Below are positions 28,115 through 38,143 of a stretch of DNA of 64,000 bases, one piece after another. Origin of the DNA: VAZQ01 sp963817015 (GTDB taxonomy: Bacteria; Pseudomonadota; Alphaproteobacteria; Rhizobiales; Xanthobacteraceae). A model generated the notes under the pieces. It did not search any database and was not told the origin of the DNA. It saw nothing but the letters and a program-made list of their open reading frames with translations. The DNA lies in assembly GCA_963817015.1 (NCBI GenBank), contig CAWFMV010000019.1, positions 1,192,372 through 1,256,371 on the forward strand, written 5' to 3'. The translations under genes and the position numbers were made by a program. Numbering within the stretch: the first letter of the stretch is position 1; each line of letters starts with the position of its first letter.

Positions 28115-28786
28115 ATGAACCCGCTCGTGAATATCAATAGCCTAATTTCTAGCGACCGGTCTGGCGCTAAGCCGGCTGATCGGATCACCCGTCCCACCCG
28201 CGCCGAGATGGAGGAGGCCGTGCGCACCCTCATTCGCGGGACTGGAGATGATCCTGACCGAGAGGGATTGGTTGAAACCCCGGCGCGTGTCGCCCGAGCC
28301 TATCGGGAATGGTTTGCCGGCTATGGCGAGGATCCTGACGAGCTCCTGCAGCGGACCTTTGAGGAGGTCGCCGGATATGACGAGATGGTGCTGTTGCGTG
28401 ACATCCATTTCGTGTCCCACTGCGAGCATCACATGGCGCCGATCGTCGGACGAGCGCATATCGGCTATCTGCCGCGCGACCGGGTTGTGGGAATTTCCAA
28501 GTTGGCTCGTGTCGTTGAAGTTTATTCCAGGCGCCTTCAAATTCAGGAAAGGATGACGGCGGAGATCGCCAATACCTTGGACAAGGTGCTGGGGCCACAC
28601 GGAGTTGCGGTCGTGATCGAAGGGGTGCATGGGTGCATGACCAGCCGCGGTGTACGGCAGTCTGAATCCACCCTGGTCACGAGCCGCATGCTGGGAGCCT
28701 TTCGCGATCGACCGGAAACGCGCCAGGAGTTCCTGTCTGCAATTGGCCAGAGAGGTGCGGCACGGTCCGGGAACTTTTTCGGCTGA
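28115..28786 (+). CDS. folE: GTP cyclohydrolase I
   Basis: 223 aa. It converts GTP to 7,8-dihydroneopterin triphosphate, the first step of folate/pterin synthesis. Signatures are GLVETPARVARAYREWFAGY, the zinc and substrate residues in FVSHCEHHMAPIVGRAHIGY, ISKLARVVEVYSRRLQIQE and the second Zn Cys in GVHGCMTSRGVR. The ATG at 28115 follows GGAGAAACAGG and is preferred over an in-frame ATG 21 bases upstream. It is followed 38 bases later by an ECF sigma gene. Confidence 0.95.
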   Translation: MNPLVNINSLISSDRSGAKPADRITRPTRAEMEEAVRTLIRGTGDDPDREGLVETPARVARAYREWFAGYGEDPDELLQRTFEEVAGYDEMVLLRDIHFVSHCEHHMAPIVGRAHIGYLPRDRVVGISKLARVVEVYSRRLQIQERMTAEIANTLDKVLGPHGVAVVIEGVHGCMTSRGVRQSESTLVTSRMLGAFRDRPETRQEFLSAIGQRGAARSGNFFG

Positions 28787-28824
28787 GGTGCATCCAAGTA
28801 CCGAACCATCAAGGAGACACGGCG

Positions 28825-29523
28825 ATGCCGGCTCAAGATGCCACGCGGAGCGTCGACCTCGCCGCGCTCGGGGATGCAGAACTCGCGCAACTCGCGTGCC
28901 AGAGGCATGGCGGGGCGTTTCGCACAATCATGCAACGGCACAACCGGCGTCTCTACCGGGTGGCCCGCTCTGTCATGCGCAATGACAGCGAAGCCGAGGA
29001 CGTCGTCCAGGAAGCATACGTTCGTGCATTCAGCAATCTGGCCACGTTCAGGGGCGAATCCAGCCTCGCGACTTGGCTCTCTCGCATCGCTCTCAATGAG
29101 GCATTGGGACAACTCCGCGGCCGCCGTCCGAGTGCCGACTTGACGGAGATCGAGAGCCGGCCGTCGATGCAGAGTCAGATCATCCCTTTCCCCAATTCGT
29201 CCCAGCAACTTGATCCCGAACGCACCATGGCTCAACGCGAAATCCAACTCATCGTGGAACGGGCAATTGATGAGCTGCCAGAGGCCTTTCGAACCGTGCT
29301 GGTCGCTCGGGTGATCGAGGAGATGAGCGTCGAGGAGACCGCAGACCTCCTCGGTATTCGCCCCGAGACCGTCAAGACCCGGCTGCATCGCGCGCGCGGC
29401 CTCCTGAAGGAGGCTCTCGAAAAGCGCGTCGGATCCGTTTTCACCGATGCGTTTCCGTTCGAGGGCCAACGCTGCGAACGGATGACGAGTGCGGTGCTCC
29501 GCCGGCTTGCTCTATCGATTTAA
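28825..29523 (+). CDS. ECF-type RNA polymerase sigma factor
   Basis: 232 aa, starting after AAGGAGACACGGCG. Region 2 is RLYRVARSVMRNDSEAEDVV plus QEAYVRAFSNLATF; region 4 is LPEAFRTVLVARVIEEMSVE then TADLLGIRPETVKTRLHRAR. A linker of about 35 residues separates them. No anti-sigma gene follows; the next gene is an exported di-haem cytochrome. It belongs with larger ECF members that have a longer inter-domain linker. Confidence 0.85.
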   Translation: MPAQDATRSVDLAALGDAELAQLACQRHGGAFRTIMQRHNRRLYRVARSVMRNDSEAEDVVQEAYVRAFSNLATFRGESSLATWLSRIALNEALGQLRGRRPSADLTEIESRPSMQSQIIPFPNSSQQLDPERTMAQREIQLIVERAIDELPEAFRTVLVARVIEEMSVEETADLLGIRPETVKTRLHRARGLLKEALEKRVGSVFTDAFPFEGQRCERMTSAVLRRLALSI

Positions 29524-29692
29524 CGGTCGCGGGAACCTTCGGGCCGCTACTGCATCCAATCAGGCAATAGCTACTCTGTCCCCGGCACCGCCAATTTGTT
29601 GGCGGTGTGCGGATCAGACACTTGAATGCCGCTGGCTGCACGCAGGCGGCAAGGCGATCGATGTTGATCGCATTTCAATCGAGGAGGATCCG

Positions 29693-31012
29693 ATGAGACG
29701 TCGAACGATGATGACGGCCGAAATCGCCGGCGCGGGTGTGTTCGGGATCATGATTGCTTCCGCTGCCCCTCCCTCCAAGACCGGCTTCGACGCCGAGATC
29801 GCGCGTCATGGTCAGGCGATGCTCGAAGAGGGGAAGAAGACCTTCCGCTATGAGACATTCGGGAGCGAGGCTTTTTGGGGTGATGCGCTGCAGTTGCACA
29901 AAGCCATTGCCGGCGAGAAGAACGGCGGTGTCGGTCCAGGCGTCTCGCCGAAAACCGCTTTGTCCGTTGGCCTCAAGGTCGACGTAGACGCATTGCCGGA
30001 CGCTTTGAAGAAGCAGCTCGCGGCGGGCAAGGTCAATCTCGACGATCCTGCAACGACAATCGCGTTGCTCAAGTTGAATGCAGTGGTCGGGGTCACGGCC
30101 TTCGCCAACTCCGATGGCAGCGTGAAGTCGATGGGCATCCAGTGCGCGTTTTGTCACTCGACCGTCGACAACTCGTTCGCGCCTGGCATCGGTAAGCGGC
30201 TTGATGGCTGGGCCAACCGCGATCTCAACGTGGGCGCGATCGTCTCTCTGGCCCCGAACCTCAAGCCGTTCACCGACCTTCTTGGCGTCGATGTCGAGAC
30301 GGTGAAGAAGGTTCTCGCCAGTTGGGGCCCTGGCCGATACGACGCTGAGCTCGACAAAGACGGCAAGGCCTTTCGCCCCGACGGGAAGCAGGCTGGAACG
30401 CTCATCCCGCCTGCGTTCGGCCTGGCCGGTGTGAATCTCGCCACCTGGACCGGCTTCGGGTCGGTCACCTACTGGAATGCCTACGTCGCCGGGACCCAGA
30501 TGCACGGCGCGGCGACGTTCTTCGATGCCCGGTTCAATGACAAGGATCAGTATCCCGTCTCAGCTAAGAGCGGCGCGGGAAATACCCGGACTACGGCAGA
30601 CAAGACCACCGCCAAGCTCGCCGCGCTGCACTTCTACCAGCTCTCGATGCCAGCGCCGAAAGCGCCGGCAGGATCATATGACAAGGCCGCATTCGAGCGG
30701 GGCAAGACGCTGTTCAACACCGCCGCCAAGTGCGCGACCTGCCACGTTCCGCCGCTCTACACCGAGCCGGGGTATAACCTGCATGCGCCCAGCGAGATCG
30801 GGATCGACGCATTCCAGGCCGACCGCTCGCCGACTCACATGTACCGCACCGCGCCATTGGCGGGGCTGTGGGCACACCAGAAGGGCGGCTTCTACCATGA
30901 CGGAAGATTTGCCACGCTGCTCGACGTGGTGAATCACTATGATGGGCAATTCAATCTGAGCCTCAGCAGTGCGCAAAAAAGCGATCTGGTGGAGTATCTG
31001 AAGGGGATCTGA
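29693..31012 (+). CDS. Di-haem cytochrome c (CCP/MauG-like), exported
   Basis: 439 aa with a GAGGAGG site before the ATG at 29693. A signal-anchor-like N-terminus (residues 5-25) is followed by two haem motifs, CAFCH at 151-155 and CATCH at 347-351. The second lies in the typical RGKTLFNTAAKCATCHVPPL context, with LYTEPGYNLH and GGFYHDGRFATLLDVVNHYD after it, as in cytochrome c peroxidase or di-haem thiol oxidoreductase-like proteins. It should be a periplasmic redox protein; whether it reduces peroxide is not determined. A hairpin lies 30 bases after the stop. Confidence 0.8.
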   Translation: MRRRTMMTAEIAGAGVFGIMIASAAPPSKTGFDAEIARHGQAMLEEGKKTFRYETFGSEAFWGDALQLHKAIAGEKNGGVGPGVSPKTALSVGLKVDVDALPDALKKQLAAGKVNLDDPATTIALLKLNAVVGVTAFANSDGSVKSMGIQCAFCHSTVDNSFAPGIGKRLDGWANRDLNVGAIVSLAPNLKPFTDLLGVDVETVKKVLASWGPGRYDAELDKDGKAFRPDGKQAGTLIPPAFGLAGVNLATWTGFGSVTYWNAYVAGTQMHGAATFFDARFNDKDQYPVSAKSGAGNTRTTADKTTAKLAALHFYQLSMPAPKAPAGSYDKAAFERGKTLFNTAAKCATCHVPPLYTEPGYNLHAPSEIGIDAFQADRSPTHMYRTAPLAGLWAHQKGGFYHDGRFATLLDVVNHYDGQFNLSLSSAQKSDLVEYLKGI

Positions 31013-31042
31013 ACATCTTATCGCTCGTAATGCATGCGCAAA

Positions 31043-31080
31043 CCCCTGGCCCGACCATCAAGACCGGCCATGGCCAGGGG
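31043..31080 (+). terminator. Hairpin after di-haem cytochrome
   Basis: A 9-bp stem CCCCTGGCC / GGCCAGGGG with a 20-base loop that itself contains short complementary bases. No T-run follows. Confidence 0.5.
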
Positions 31081-31295
31081 AAGAGTATGACAAGTGTAAA
31101 TCGGCACGGAGAAGGGTAAATCGATATCTCAATCTGACCTGTGCAATTTCTGATGAAAGTACTCAACGCGAGCCGACGAGGCCGTCCCACTGGCCGCGAA
31201 CCCCCTCATGAGGCAATCCCGACTAGTTTGCATTAGTGCCGACAAGCGCCCCTGGTCGAGTTGTTGTGACCGCCGTCCTTGTGCCGGCCTCCACT

Positions 31296-31408
31296 TCCGC
31301 TTGTGGCCCGAAGGCGAAGTCAAAGGACGTCCGCTACACGTCAGCTTTCAGGGGTAAAGCTGGCTCATTGTGCTTTGAGTTTTGTCGGTCATGACCCGGA
31401 GCGGTCAT
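31296..31408 (+). repeat. Dispersed ~115-bp repeat, copy 10
   Basis: TTCCGCTTGTGGCCCGAAGG at the left, GTCGGTCATGACCCGGAGCG at the right. Confidence 0.8.
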
Positions 31409-31620
31409 CTCTGGCCTTGCCCTTATCATCGATGGCGCCCCGCGGCCCAGGTTCCATTGCAAAACCATAGGTTACTCTGCTCGGGATATAAGTATTGAAG
31501 GTTGGCCATACGAATTGCCACGTTGACCCGAGCGGGCTACTCACGCAACTTTCCGCGCGGAAGTTCCTTTCAGGGAACAGCATTCAAGATGACGTAGCAT
31601 CAACAGAGATCGTTAGCATC

Positions 31621-33125
31621 AATGATTCAACAGCTGATTAGGCAAGCTGACGCCTCGCTTGGACTGCAAGAAATCAGCACATTGCTCATTCAGGAGGGCA
31701 ATCTCGACGCGCCTATACGAGCGCGTCCTCGATGCCGCCATCGGCTTGATGTCCGCCGATATAGGAAGCATGCAGAAGTACGATCTCAAGCAGGATGAAC
31801 TTGAGTTGTTGGCGACCAGAGGATTTGATCCTGAATCGGTCGCCTTCTGGGCACGGGTTAAGCGCGGTTCCGCGACCAGCTGCGGCATGGCGCTCTCGGA
31901 GGGACGTCGGGTCATTGTGCCAGACGTCGAATGTTCCGACTTAATGGCAGGCTCGGCTGACCTCAACGTCCTTCGTCGAGCAGGTATTCGGGCTATGCAC
32001 TCCACGCCGCTCGTCTCGCGTTCCGGGCTGCTTCTGGGCATGATATCAACCCATTGGGGCAAGCCGCATCACCCAACAGAACACGAGCTTCGACCGTTGG
32101 ATGTGCTCGCTCGACAAGCCGCGGACCTCATCGAACGAACCGAGGTCGAAACGGCCCTGCGCGAAAGCGAGCAGCGGCTTCGATGGCTCGCGTCCATTGT
32201 CGAGTCCAGCGATGACGCAATCATCAGCTCGAACGTCGGGCGTGTCATAACAACCTGGAACAATACTGCAGGACGGTTATACGGTTATACAGCTGACGAA
32301 GTGATTGGCCGGCCGGTTACGATTTTGATTCCGCCAGACCGCCACGATGAACAACGCACGATTTTCCAGCGGATTATGCGCGCAGAGCACATAAAGAATT
32401 ATGAAACTGTTCGCCAGCGCAAGGATGGTAGTTCGGTTGACGTTTCACTGACGATCTCCCCCGTCAAGAATGCCGAAGGCAAGATCGTAGGCGCATCGTC
32501 AATCACCAGGGACATCACCGAGCGAAAGCGTGCGGAGGAACGGGAAAAGATGCTCATGGCCGAGCTCGATCACCGCGTGAAAAACGTGCTCGCTCGTGTG
32601 GATATGGTCGCCATGTCTTCTCGTAACGGCAGCAGCTCCGTTGACGAGTTTGTCCGATCACTGAAAGGGCGCATTAGATCCATGGCAGCTGCTCACGGTT
32701 TGCTGAGCCAAAAAGGTTGGCACGGTGTCGGACTGGAAGCCCTTGTGCGTAATCAGCTTGCTCCCTACGCGGCAGACGCGAACATCGCCATCCACGGAAC
32801 GGACGTGACGCTCACAGCGGCCGCCATTCAGGCAATGGGAATGGTGCTTCATGAACTGGTCACCAACGCTGCAAAATATGGCGCCTTGTCGGTGCCGACT
32901 GGTCGCGTAACGGTGAACTGGGACCGCAAGCCGAACGGCCATGCGGCAAACCTGGCGTTCGCATGGAGCGAGTTTGGCGGCCCCCGAACAGCAGTTGAGG
33001 CCAAATCCGGATACGGGACTCGGCTGATACGAGAGCTTGTTCCTCACGAACTCGGGGGGACGGTTTATCTGGAGTTCTCGGCCGAGGGTGTAAGCTGCAG
33101 AATTGAGTTTCCTCTTAAGCAGTGA
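31621..33125 (+). CDS. GAF-PAS-HWE histidine kinase, frameshifted near its start
   Basis: The long frame (from 31659) has a GAF-like domain (YERVLDAAIGLMSADIGSMQ to DLIERTEVE), then a PAS domain (LASIVESSDDAIISSNVGRV ... ITRDITERKRAEE), and an HWE kinase core with H305 in LDHRVKN, HELVTNAAKYGALS and GYGTRLIRELVPHEL. Signal transfer would go to an unlinked response regulator. The likely natural start is the ATG at 31621 (MIQQLIRQADASLGLQEIST). Its frame joins the kinase only if one C is removed at about 31712. As written the product starts inside the first helix or is not made. Confidence 0.8.
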
Positions 33126-33195
33126 ACCGTAAGACACAATCTCTCTGAGATTACATCACCCGAACCGCTCGGTGATCGAGTAGGCGCGCACCATG

Positions 33196-33221
33196 ACCGC
33201 TTGTGGTCCACAGCGGAAGTC
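33196..33221 (+). repeat. Dispersed repeat, fragment
   Basis: GACCGCTTGTGGTCCACAGC and following GGAAGT match the first 26 bases of the family. Confidence 0.35.
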
Positions 33222-33518
33222 GCATCTGCAAATCAGGTGTCATGCAGCACCTGCGCTACCGGTGAGGGTCGAGGTTGGTTGGAGTCGCCGAACGGAGACC
33301 GTCTTGCCGATCTCGAATGCCATCAAATCCTCACCGACGGCCAGCGACCCGCCTATAGGTTTCTCGCGTCTCGGCGACGATCCAGCAAATGAGGTTACGC
33401 AAGGTGCCTTTGCGACCATATCTCGGAGAGGATCACTTCGCTGGGCCGAGCCAAGAGCTCGGCAAATATCCTCGAAGGCACTCGATGAAAGGCGGCTTAA
33501 GTGGAAGGTGATGGCGAC

Positions 33519-33634
33519 ATCTCCTTGTGGCCCATCGCTACGCAAATCGATGCCCGCTCGGATGTCGGCTAAGGGGTGAACACCAAACTTATTGTGCTCA
33601 CTCTGCGTTTTGTCGATCCTGGTCCGAATCCGTC
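33519..33634 (+). repeat. Dispersed ~115-bp repeat, last copy (diverged)
   Basis: CTCCTTGTGGCCCATCGCTA at the left, ATGTCGGCTAAGGGGTGAAC and TATTGTGCTCACTCTGCG inside, and a degraded right end TCGATCCTGGTCCGAATCCG. No copy was found downstream of this point. The rest of 33126-33788 holds no recognisable gene. Confidence 0.65.
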
Positions 33635-33788
33635 CTCGGGCTCTAAAGGCTGCGACGAGTCCGATTGGGGGACGCAGCAGCCTAGCTGTGCGACCTGGGG
33701 CGGGGTCTTGCGCAAGCAGGTCTTTTCCCGCAGACGTTCCGAACCGGCTTCCCCAGCGCTATCTGGGAGTTTGTTGCGTTTGCCGGGT

Positions 33789-35093
33789 CTATTTGAACCG
33801 CGCGTTGGCCCATTTGGCGACGTAGTCGTAGAGATTCTTCGTCGCGTTGGAATAGGATTGGCCGGTCACCTTCGAGCAGGCCTCGCACGGCGTTTGGCCG
33901 TGCACGGCGCCCTCGATCACAATAAAGTCCTTGTCCCTGCTTGCCGCCACGTCGTAATGAATCTCGTTGTCGGCGATGAAATAGTGTCCGCCCATGGCGG
34001 TGATCAGGATTGGCACGGTAATCTGGCGCAACGCGCAGGGCGTCGAGTTGTTGCTCGTGCACCAGTCGATGTCGGTCATCGAATCCGTCGCGCGGATGGC
34101 ATTCGCGCTCAGGAACGACGTCAGCGTCAGGAACTTCGTGCCGTTCGACAGCGTCTTGTCGAGTTTTGCGCTATTTGTCGACGGCAACGCGCACTGACCG
34201 AACGACTTCCGTCGATATGGAGCCGTCATTCTTGAGGAGCTTCTGAGGCCGCGTCGTGCCAGGGTGTACGCTCATGGAAAAATCCATCAGGCGCGCGCGG
34301 TTTCGATAGAAGATGAACGGCGCGTCGTCAGTCGTTGAGACCCGTGCCCTGTTTGATCGTCTCGCGCATGGCCAGCGCCTTGTCGATCAACCTGTTCATG
34401 CGCGCGGCCTGGGCCTTGAAATAGCGATCCATGAACTCTGCCGAATAGACGGACTGGCCGTTCGGATTGAACCCATTCCTGGGATCGAACGGATCGAGCG
34501 AAGCGTCGAGCTTGGACGGATCATTCTCGTCGAGCACTGCAGGGTTGAGGCTGCGCATCGTATTCACGGTGTTGCCGGGGTGCGCGTCCAGCAGCAGCAG
34601 GCCGTCGGCCGGCGGCAGATCCGCCAAGGCGTTGCTGCATTGGGTGAGCTTGCTCGGCCCCTGGCAATAGGACGGGCCTTTCTCGGCCGTCGCTTGGTAG
34701 AAGGTCGTTGAGGGTCCGCCGCCCGAGAAGCCGATCAGGATCAACTCTGCTGATGCCTGGCTGCCTGCGCAGAAATTCGACGCCCTGTTTGATATCGAGG
34801 GCAATGTCCTCGAAATTGACGATCGCCTCGTTGTTGTCAGAGCGCGGGTTCATGCCGAGCACCATGAAGCCGCGCCTGGCGAGCTCCCTCGTGCCGATCA
34901 TATTCATAAAGTTCGACGTGCGATGGATGGCGAGGAAGGCCACCGTTGGCGCAGGTCCGCTATCGGGCGCATAGAGGGCGCCTTTCGTTGCTGATGGTCG
35001 AAATTGCACGTAGCGTGGGTTGCTTTGTCCAAGTGCCGAAGTCACCCCCAAAGCCAAGGCCAGTCCGATGACTACGCCAATGGTTTTCATCAT
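33789..35093 (-). pseudogene. Exported alpha/beta hydrolase, triply frameshifted
   Basis: Three successive minus-strand frames form one protein. The first has a signal peptide (TIGVVIGLALALGVTSALGQ), then VAFLAIHRTSNFMNMIGTRE. The second has the nucleophile elbow ILIGFSGGGPST and LLLLDAHPGNTVNTMRSLNP. The third ends with FLTLTSFLSANAIRATDSMT, ITVPILITAMGGHYF and VIEGAVHGQTPC. Frame changes lie near 34745, 34330 and 34180. Each is compatible with a one-base indel, so it would be a normal ~430-aa hydrolase if corrected. Confidence 0.8.
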
Positions 35094-35136
35094 CGCCCTT
35101 GTATCCTCAAGTGTGAAGAGGACGTGGAACGCACGA

Positions 35137-35608
35137 TCAACTCTGAGAAGAGATTTGCACGTTAACTCCATCGGGGTCCTTGATGTGCAAACCGGCCAAG
35201 TCGCCTTGTAAGGGAGTCGCGCCGCGCTGGGTCAAATAGCTCGTGATTGAGTTCCCTCGTGAAGCGGGGAATCCCGATCGCGAAGTGATCCACTCTGCCG
35301 GGAGGACCTCCTACGTTGAGGGATACCAGCGTCTTGGTGTTGCCGAGCCGAACAATTTTTACTCCTCCCTCTTCGGCCTGGCTGACTACGGTGAAGCCGA
35401 ACATTTTCTGATAGAAATCGATGGATCGCTGCAAATTACCGACTTGCACACTGACATGGTCGATGTTTGCGGATTTGAAGTTGATGTCTTCTTGCGCGGA
35501 TGCTGCCGTTCCGCTGGCAGCGAGCATCGCAAGACCTTGGACCAGTTCTCGACGGGAGAGCGAGCCTTTTTCGAAACGGCTCAATAGATTGGAAATGATC
35601 GACTCCAT
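35137..35608 (-). pseudogene. VOC-family (glyoxalase-like) protein with signal, frameshifted
   Basis: A 35-residue leader containing SRRELVQGLAMLAASGTAAS looks like a Tat signal. It is followed by a vicinal-oxygen-chelate domain: NIDHVSVQVGNLQRSIDFYQ, KMFGFTVVSQ and GGPPGRVDHFAIGI. Near 35260 the frame breaks. The correct continuation in another frame, SITSYLTQRGATPLQGDLAG then LHIKDPDGVNVQISSQS, reaches a stop at 35137 and includes the expected last metal-site strand. It lies 44 bases upstream of the hydrolase corpse in the same direction. Confidence 0.75.
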
Positions 35609-35643
35609 GGCGACCTCCCTTAGTTTGCAAAACTATGTTGGCA

Positions 35644-37413
35644 TTACGATAGCAGGACAATTGCGCACCATTGGGTAAGAGGCTCAGTAATGTCCGGCGA
35701 GTACTGTGCCCCTTGTCCTGCTGGCGACCTGAGCGCCCAATCATCATTTCGTGGCGTAGTTGATGGTTTCGCCTTGAGTGGCGGCACAAGTGTAGAAGGC
35801 TTGCGCAGCTTGCTCGCCTGCTCATACGCATAGGCGAAGCCGATGATCTTCTTTTCTTCGTATGGTTTGCCAAAGAACGTGATGGTCATCGGCAAGCCCT
35901 GGGATCCGAAGCCCATCGGAACGACGATGGACGGAAAGCCGATTGAGCTGTAGCCCGACATTGTCGCCGGGACCGGCGCGTCCGACTTCACGAAGGTCGG
36001 ATCGTCAATCGTGTAGACAGGATTTTTGATGGGCTGAGCGAACGTAGGCACGTACGGAAAGACAAGCGCATCGACGCCATGATTTTCGAATACGGCGAGC
36101 TTCTCGGCCGTTGCCCGCGGCATCTGATTCTCAATGAAATTCTTGTATTCCGGCGCGTCGGTCGAAGTCTTGAGCGATGTCTTCAGAAGATTCATCACGC
36201 TGTCTTCGACCGGCAACGGCGACGGTGCGATCTCGGTCTCATAGACCTTGACGAACTCTGCGACTGTCTTCGGCACTTTCGGGCTTCTGAAAGTCGCAAG
36301 ATACTGTTCCCAGTCCTGCCGGAAGCGATAGTCGGACAAGTCTCGCGTCTTTCGAATGCCGGACTTCAGGTGCGCTTCGATGAAGGCGGGATCGAGCCTG
36401 ATGTCTACAATCGTCGCGCCGAGATCCTTCATGGTCGCGATGGCCTTCTCGGCAAGCGCATTGATCTCCGGATCGCCCTCGAACAGATCACGGAGCACGC
36501 CAAGCTTCCTGCCCTTGAGGGCGTCCTTGTCGAGCGCCTTGGTGAAATCCACACCGTTTTTCGCGGTGGGATCGAGCTTCTCGACCTCGCCCCACACCTC
36601 CACGCTCTTCGGATCTTTTGGGTCCGGGAAGGCGAGAACGTTCATCATGAGCGCGAGGTCCGTCACGGTACGGGCCATCGGGCCTGCGCTGTCAAAATTC
36701 AGATTTTTCGGCGCAATGCCCGCGCGCGATATGAGCCCCGTCGTCGGGCGCATGCCGACGATGCCCGTATAGGAAGCGGGACCACGAACTGACGTACTGG
36801 TGTCGGTTCCAACCGCTAGAACGCTGAAGTTGGCTGAGATCGCCGCACCCGAACCGCTGCTCGATCCGCCAGTGGCGCGCTTGACGTTATAGGGATTGAG
36901 CGTCTGACCGCGTACCGAGTTGTAGCTGCCTCCGGCGAATTCGCCCATTGCAGCCTTCCCCAGGATCACCGCGCCGGCCGCCCGCAGGGCCTTGGTGATA
37001 GAGCCGTCCTCGGGCGGAATGGCGTCCTTCATGACCGCAGATCCGTTCGTGGTCGGCATGTTGGCGACATCAATATTATCCTTGAGCAGAACGGGAATGC
37101 CGTGCAGGGGGCCGCGCGGTCCCTTATCCGCACGCTCCTTGTCGAGGGCGGCTGCTTCCGCCTTCGCGTTCGGATTTATGTAGATGATCGAGTTGAGCCG
37201 AGGACCAGCCCTATCGTAAGCGGCAATCCTCGCAAGATAGAGTTCGACGAGCTTTTCAGAAGACAACGCTCCGGCATCCACTGCCTCTTGAATTTCCGCA
37301 ATCGTCGTCTCCTCGAGTCTGAAACTGCTTTCCGCGGCTGATAAACCAGCGGACAATCCAATCGAGGACGTGACGCTGATGAGAAACGAGAACAACCATG
37401 CATGGTGGCGCAT
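35644..37413 (-). CDS. Exported amidase (amidase-signature family)
   Basis: 589 aa with a signal peptide (1-26, cleavage near SAAES). The Ser-cisSer-Lys triad is visible: K111 in HGIPVLLKDNID, S184 in ATGGSSSGSG, and S208 in GTDTSTSVRGPAS, where the usual GGS is STS. Long C-terminal part with FPSIVVPMGFGSQGLPM. It hydrolyses a periplasmic amide or ester, substrate unknown. It precedes the VOC and hydrolase genes in the same direction, so the three may have been one operon. Confidence 0.9.
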   Translation of the reverse strand: MRHHAWLFSFLISVTSSIGLSAGLSAAESSFRLEETTIAEIQEAVDAGALSSEKLVELYLARIAAYDRAGPRLNSIIYINPNAKAEAAALDKERADKGPRGPLHGIPVLLKDNIDVANMPTTNGSAVMKDAIPPEDGSITKALRAAGAVILGKAAMGEFAGGSYNSVRGQTLNPYNVKRATGGSSSGSGAAISANFSVLAVGTDTSTSVRGPASYTGIVGMRPTTGLISRAGIAPKNLNFDSAGPMARTVTDLALMMNVLAFPDPKDPKSVEVWGEVEKLDPTAKNGVDFTKALDKDALKGRKLGVLRDLFEGDPEINALAEKAIATMKDLGATIVDIRLDPAFIEAHLKSGIRKTRDLSDYRFRQDWEQYLATFRSPKVPKTVAEFVKVYETEIAPSPLPVEDSVMNLLKTSLKTSTDAPEYKNFIENQMPRATAEKLAVFENHGVDALVFPYVPTFAQPIKNPVYTIDDPTFVKSDAPVPATMSGYSSIGFPSIVVPMGFGSQGLPMTITFFGKPYEEKKIIGFAYAYEQASKLRKPSTLVPPLKAKPSTTPRNDDWALRSPAGQGAQYSPDITEPLTQWCAIVLLS

Positions 37414-37712
37414 CTGTTTCCTCCAGTATGCTGACTGTCTTCGTCAGCTTTCGCTGCGTGATATGAACGCGAGCGTAGTTGCTTTAGCTCGTTGATACAT
37501 CTTAGCCTACACCGTGGCCATTGCCGATGCGAAGGCGGTTACCCTATCTATCTCGGTCATCACCCACTTCCTGGCCAATGGCCCGAGTATCACCTCGACG
37601 CTGAGGTCAGTCGAGTATTTCACGTCCTCAAAGTCTTGCCGGTCGATTTGCCGGCGCAGCGGTGGGCTGCGATATTGTCCGAGAATGACGAAGAGCTCTA
37701 CCCGAGACCGAC

Positions 37713-37816
37713 TTGAACAGGCACTCGCGCGGATCGCTGATCCGGCCGGCGAAGGCTGCCGCGCCTGTCTTACTGTCTACACTGAGGCCGCGCGTGCCGC
37801 GGCAGATGCCGCCGAC
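37713..37816 (+). pseudogene. Amidase N-terminal remnant
   Basis: The plus frame reads LEQALARIADPAGEGCRACL then TVYTEAARAAADAAD, the first helices of a different (AtzF-like) amidase. It stops abruptly where the methylase ghost begins. Confidence 0.5.
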
Positions 37817-37986
37817 CTCATCATCGGGATCGGCAGCCGACGACAGAATGACGTCGATCTCGCCGGTCGAGAAGCCAGTCAGAGAAGGATCGATATCGAC
37901 ATCGATCGAAGCGAGCTCGCCCAGTTCCTTCTGCAGGATTTCCAGATCCCAGCCTGCATTGAGCGCGATCTTGTTGTCGGCGATGC
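37814..37986 (-). pseudogene. Ghost of a ParB-methylase gene
   Basis: The minus frame reads IADNKIALNAGWDLEILQKE, LGELASIDVDIDPSLTGFST and GEIDVILSSAADPDDEV. This is the linker between the ParB-like domain and the methylase domain in proteins like the intact one at 40076-41566. It has little residue identity with that gene, so it comes from another lineage. Confidence 0.6.
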
Positions 37987-38143
37987 TTGGAGCTCATGCG
38001 GATTCGATGAACAACTTGCCGACCTCGAACCTGAAACGTCGCCTCTGTTCAGAAGGCTTGGGGCGCGTGCGGACGGATAGGATGCGCCGTTCGCAGGCAA
38101 AATCTAAGTGTCCGCGTCGGCCGCGGTCGTCACTAGGCAAAGC

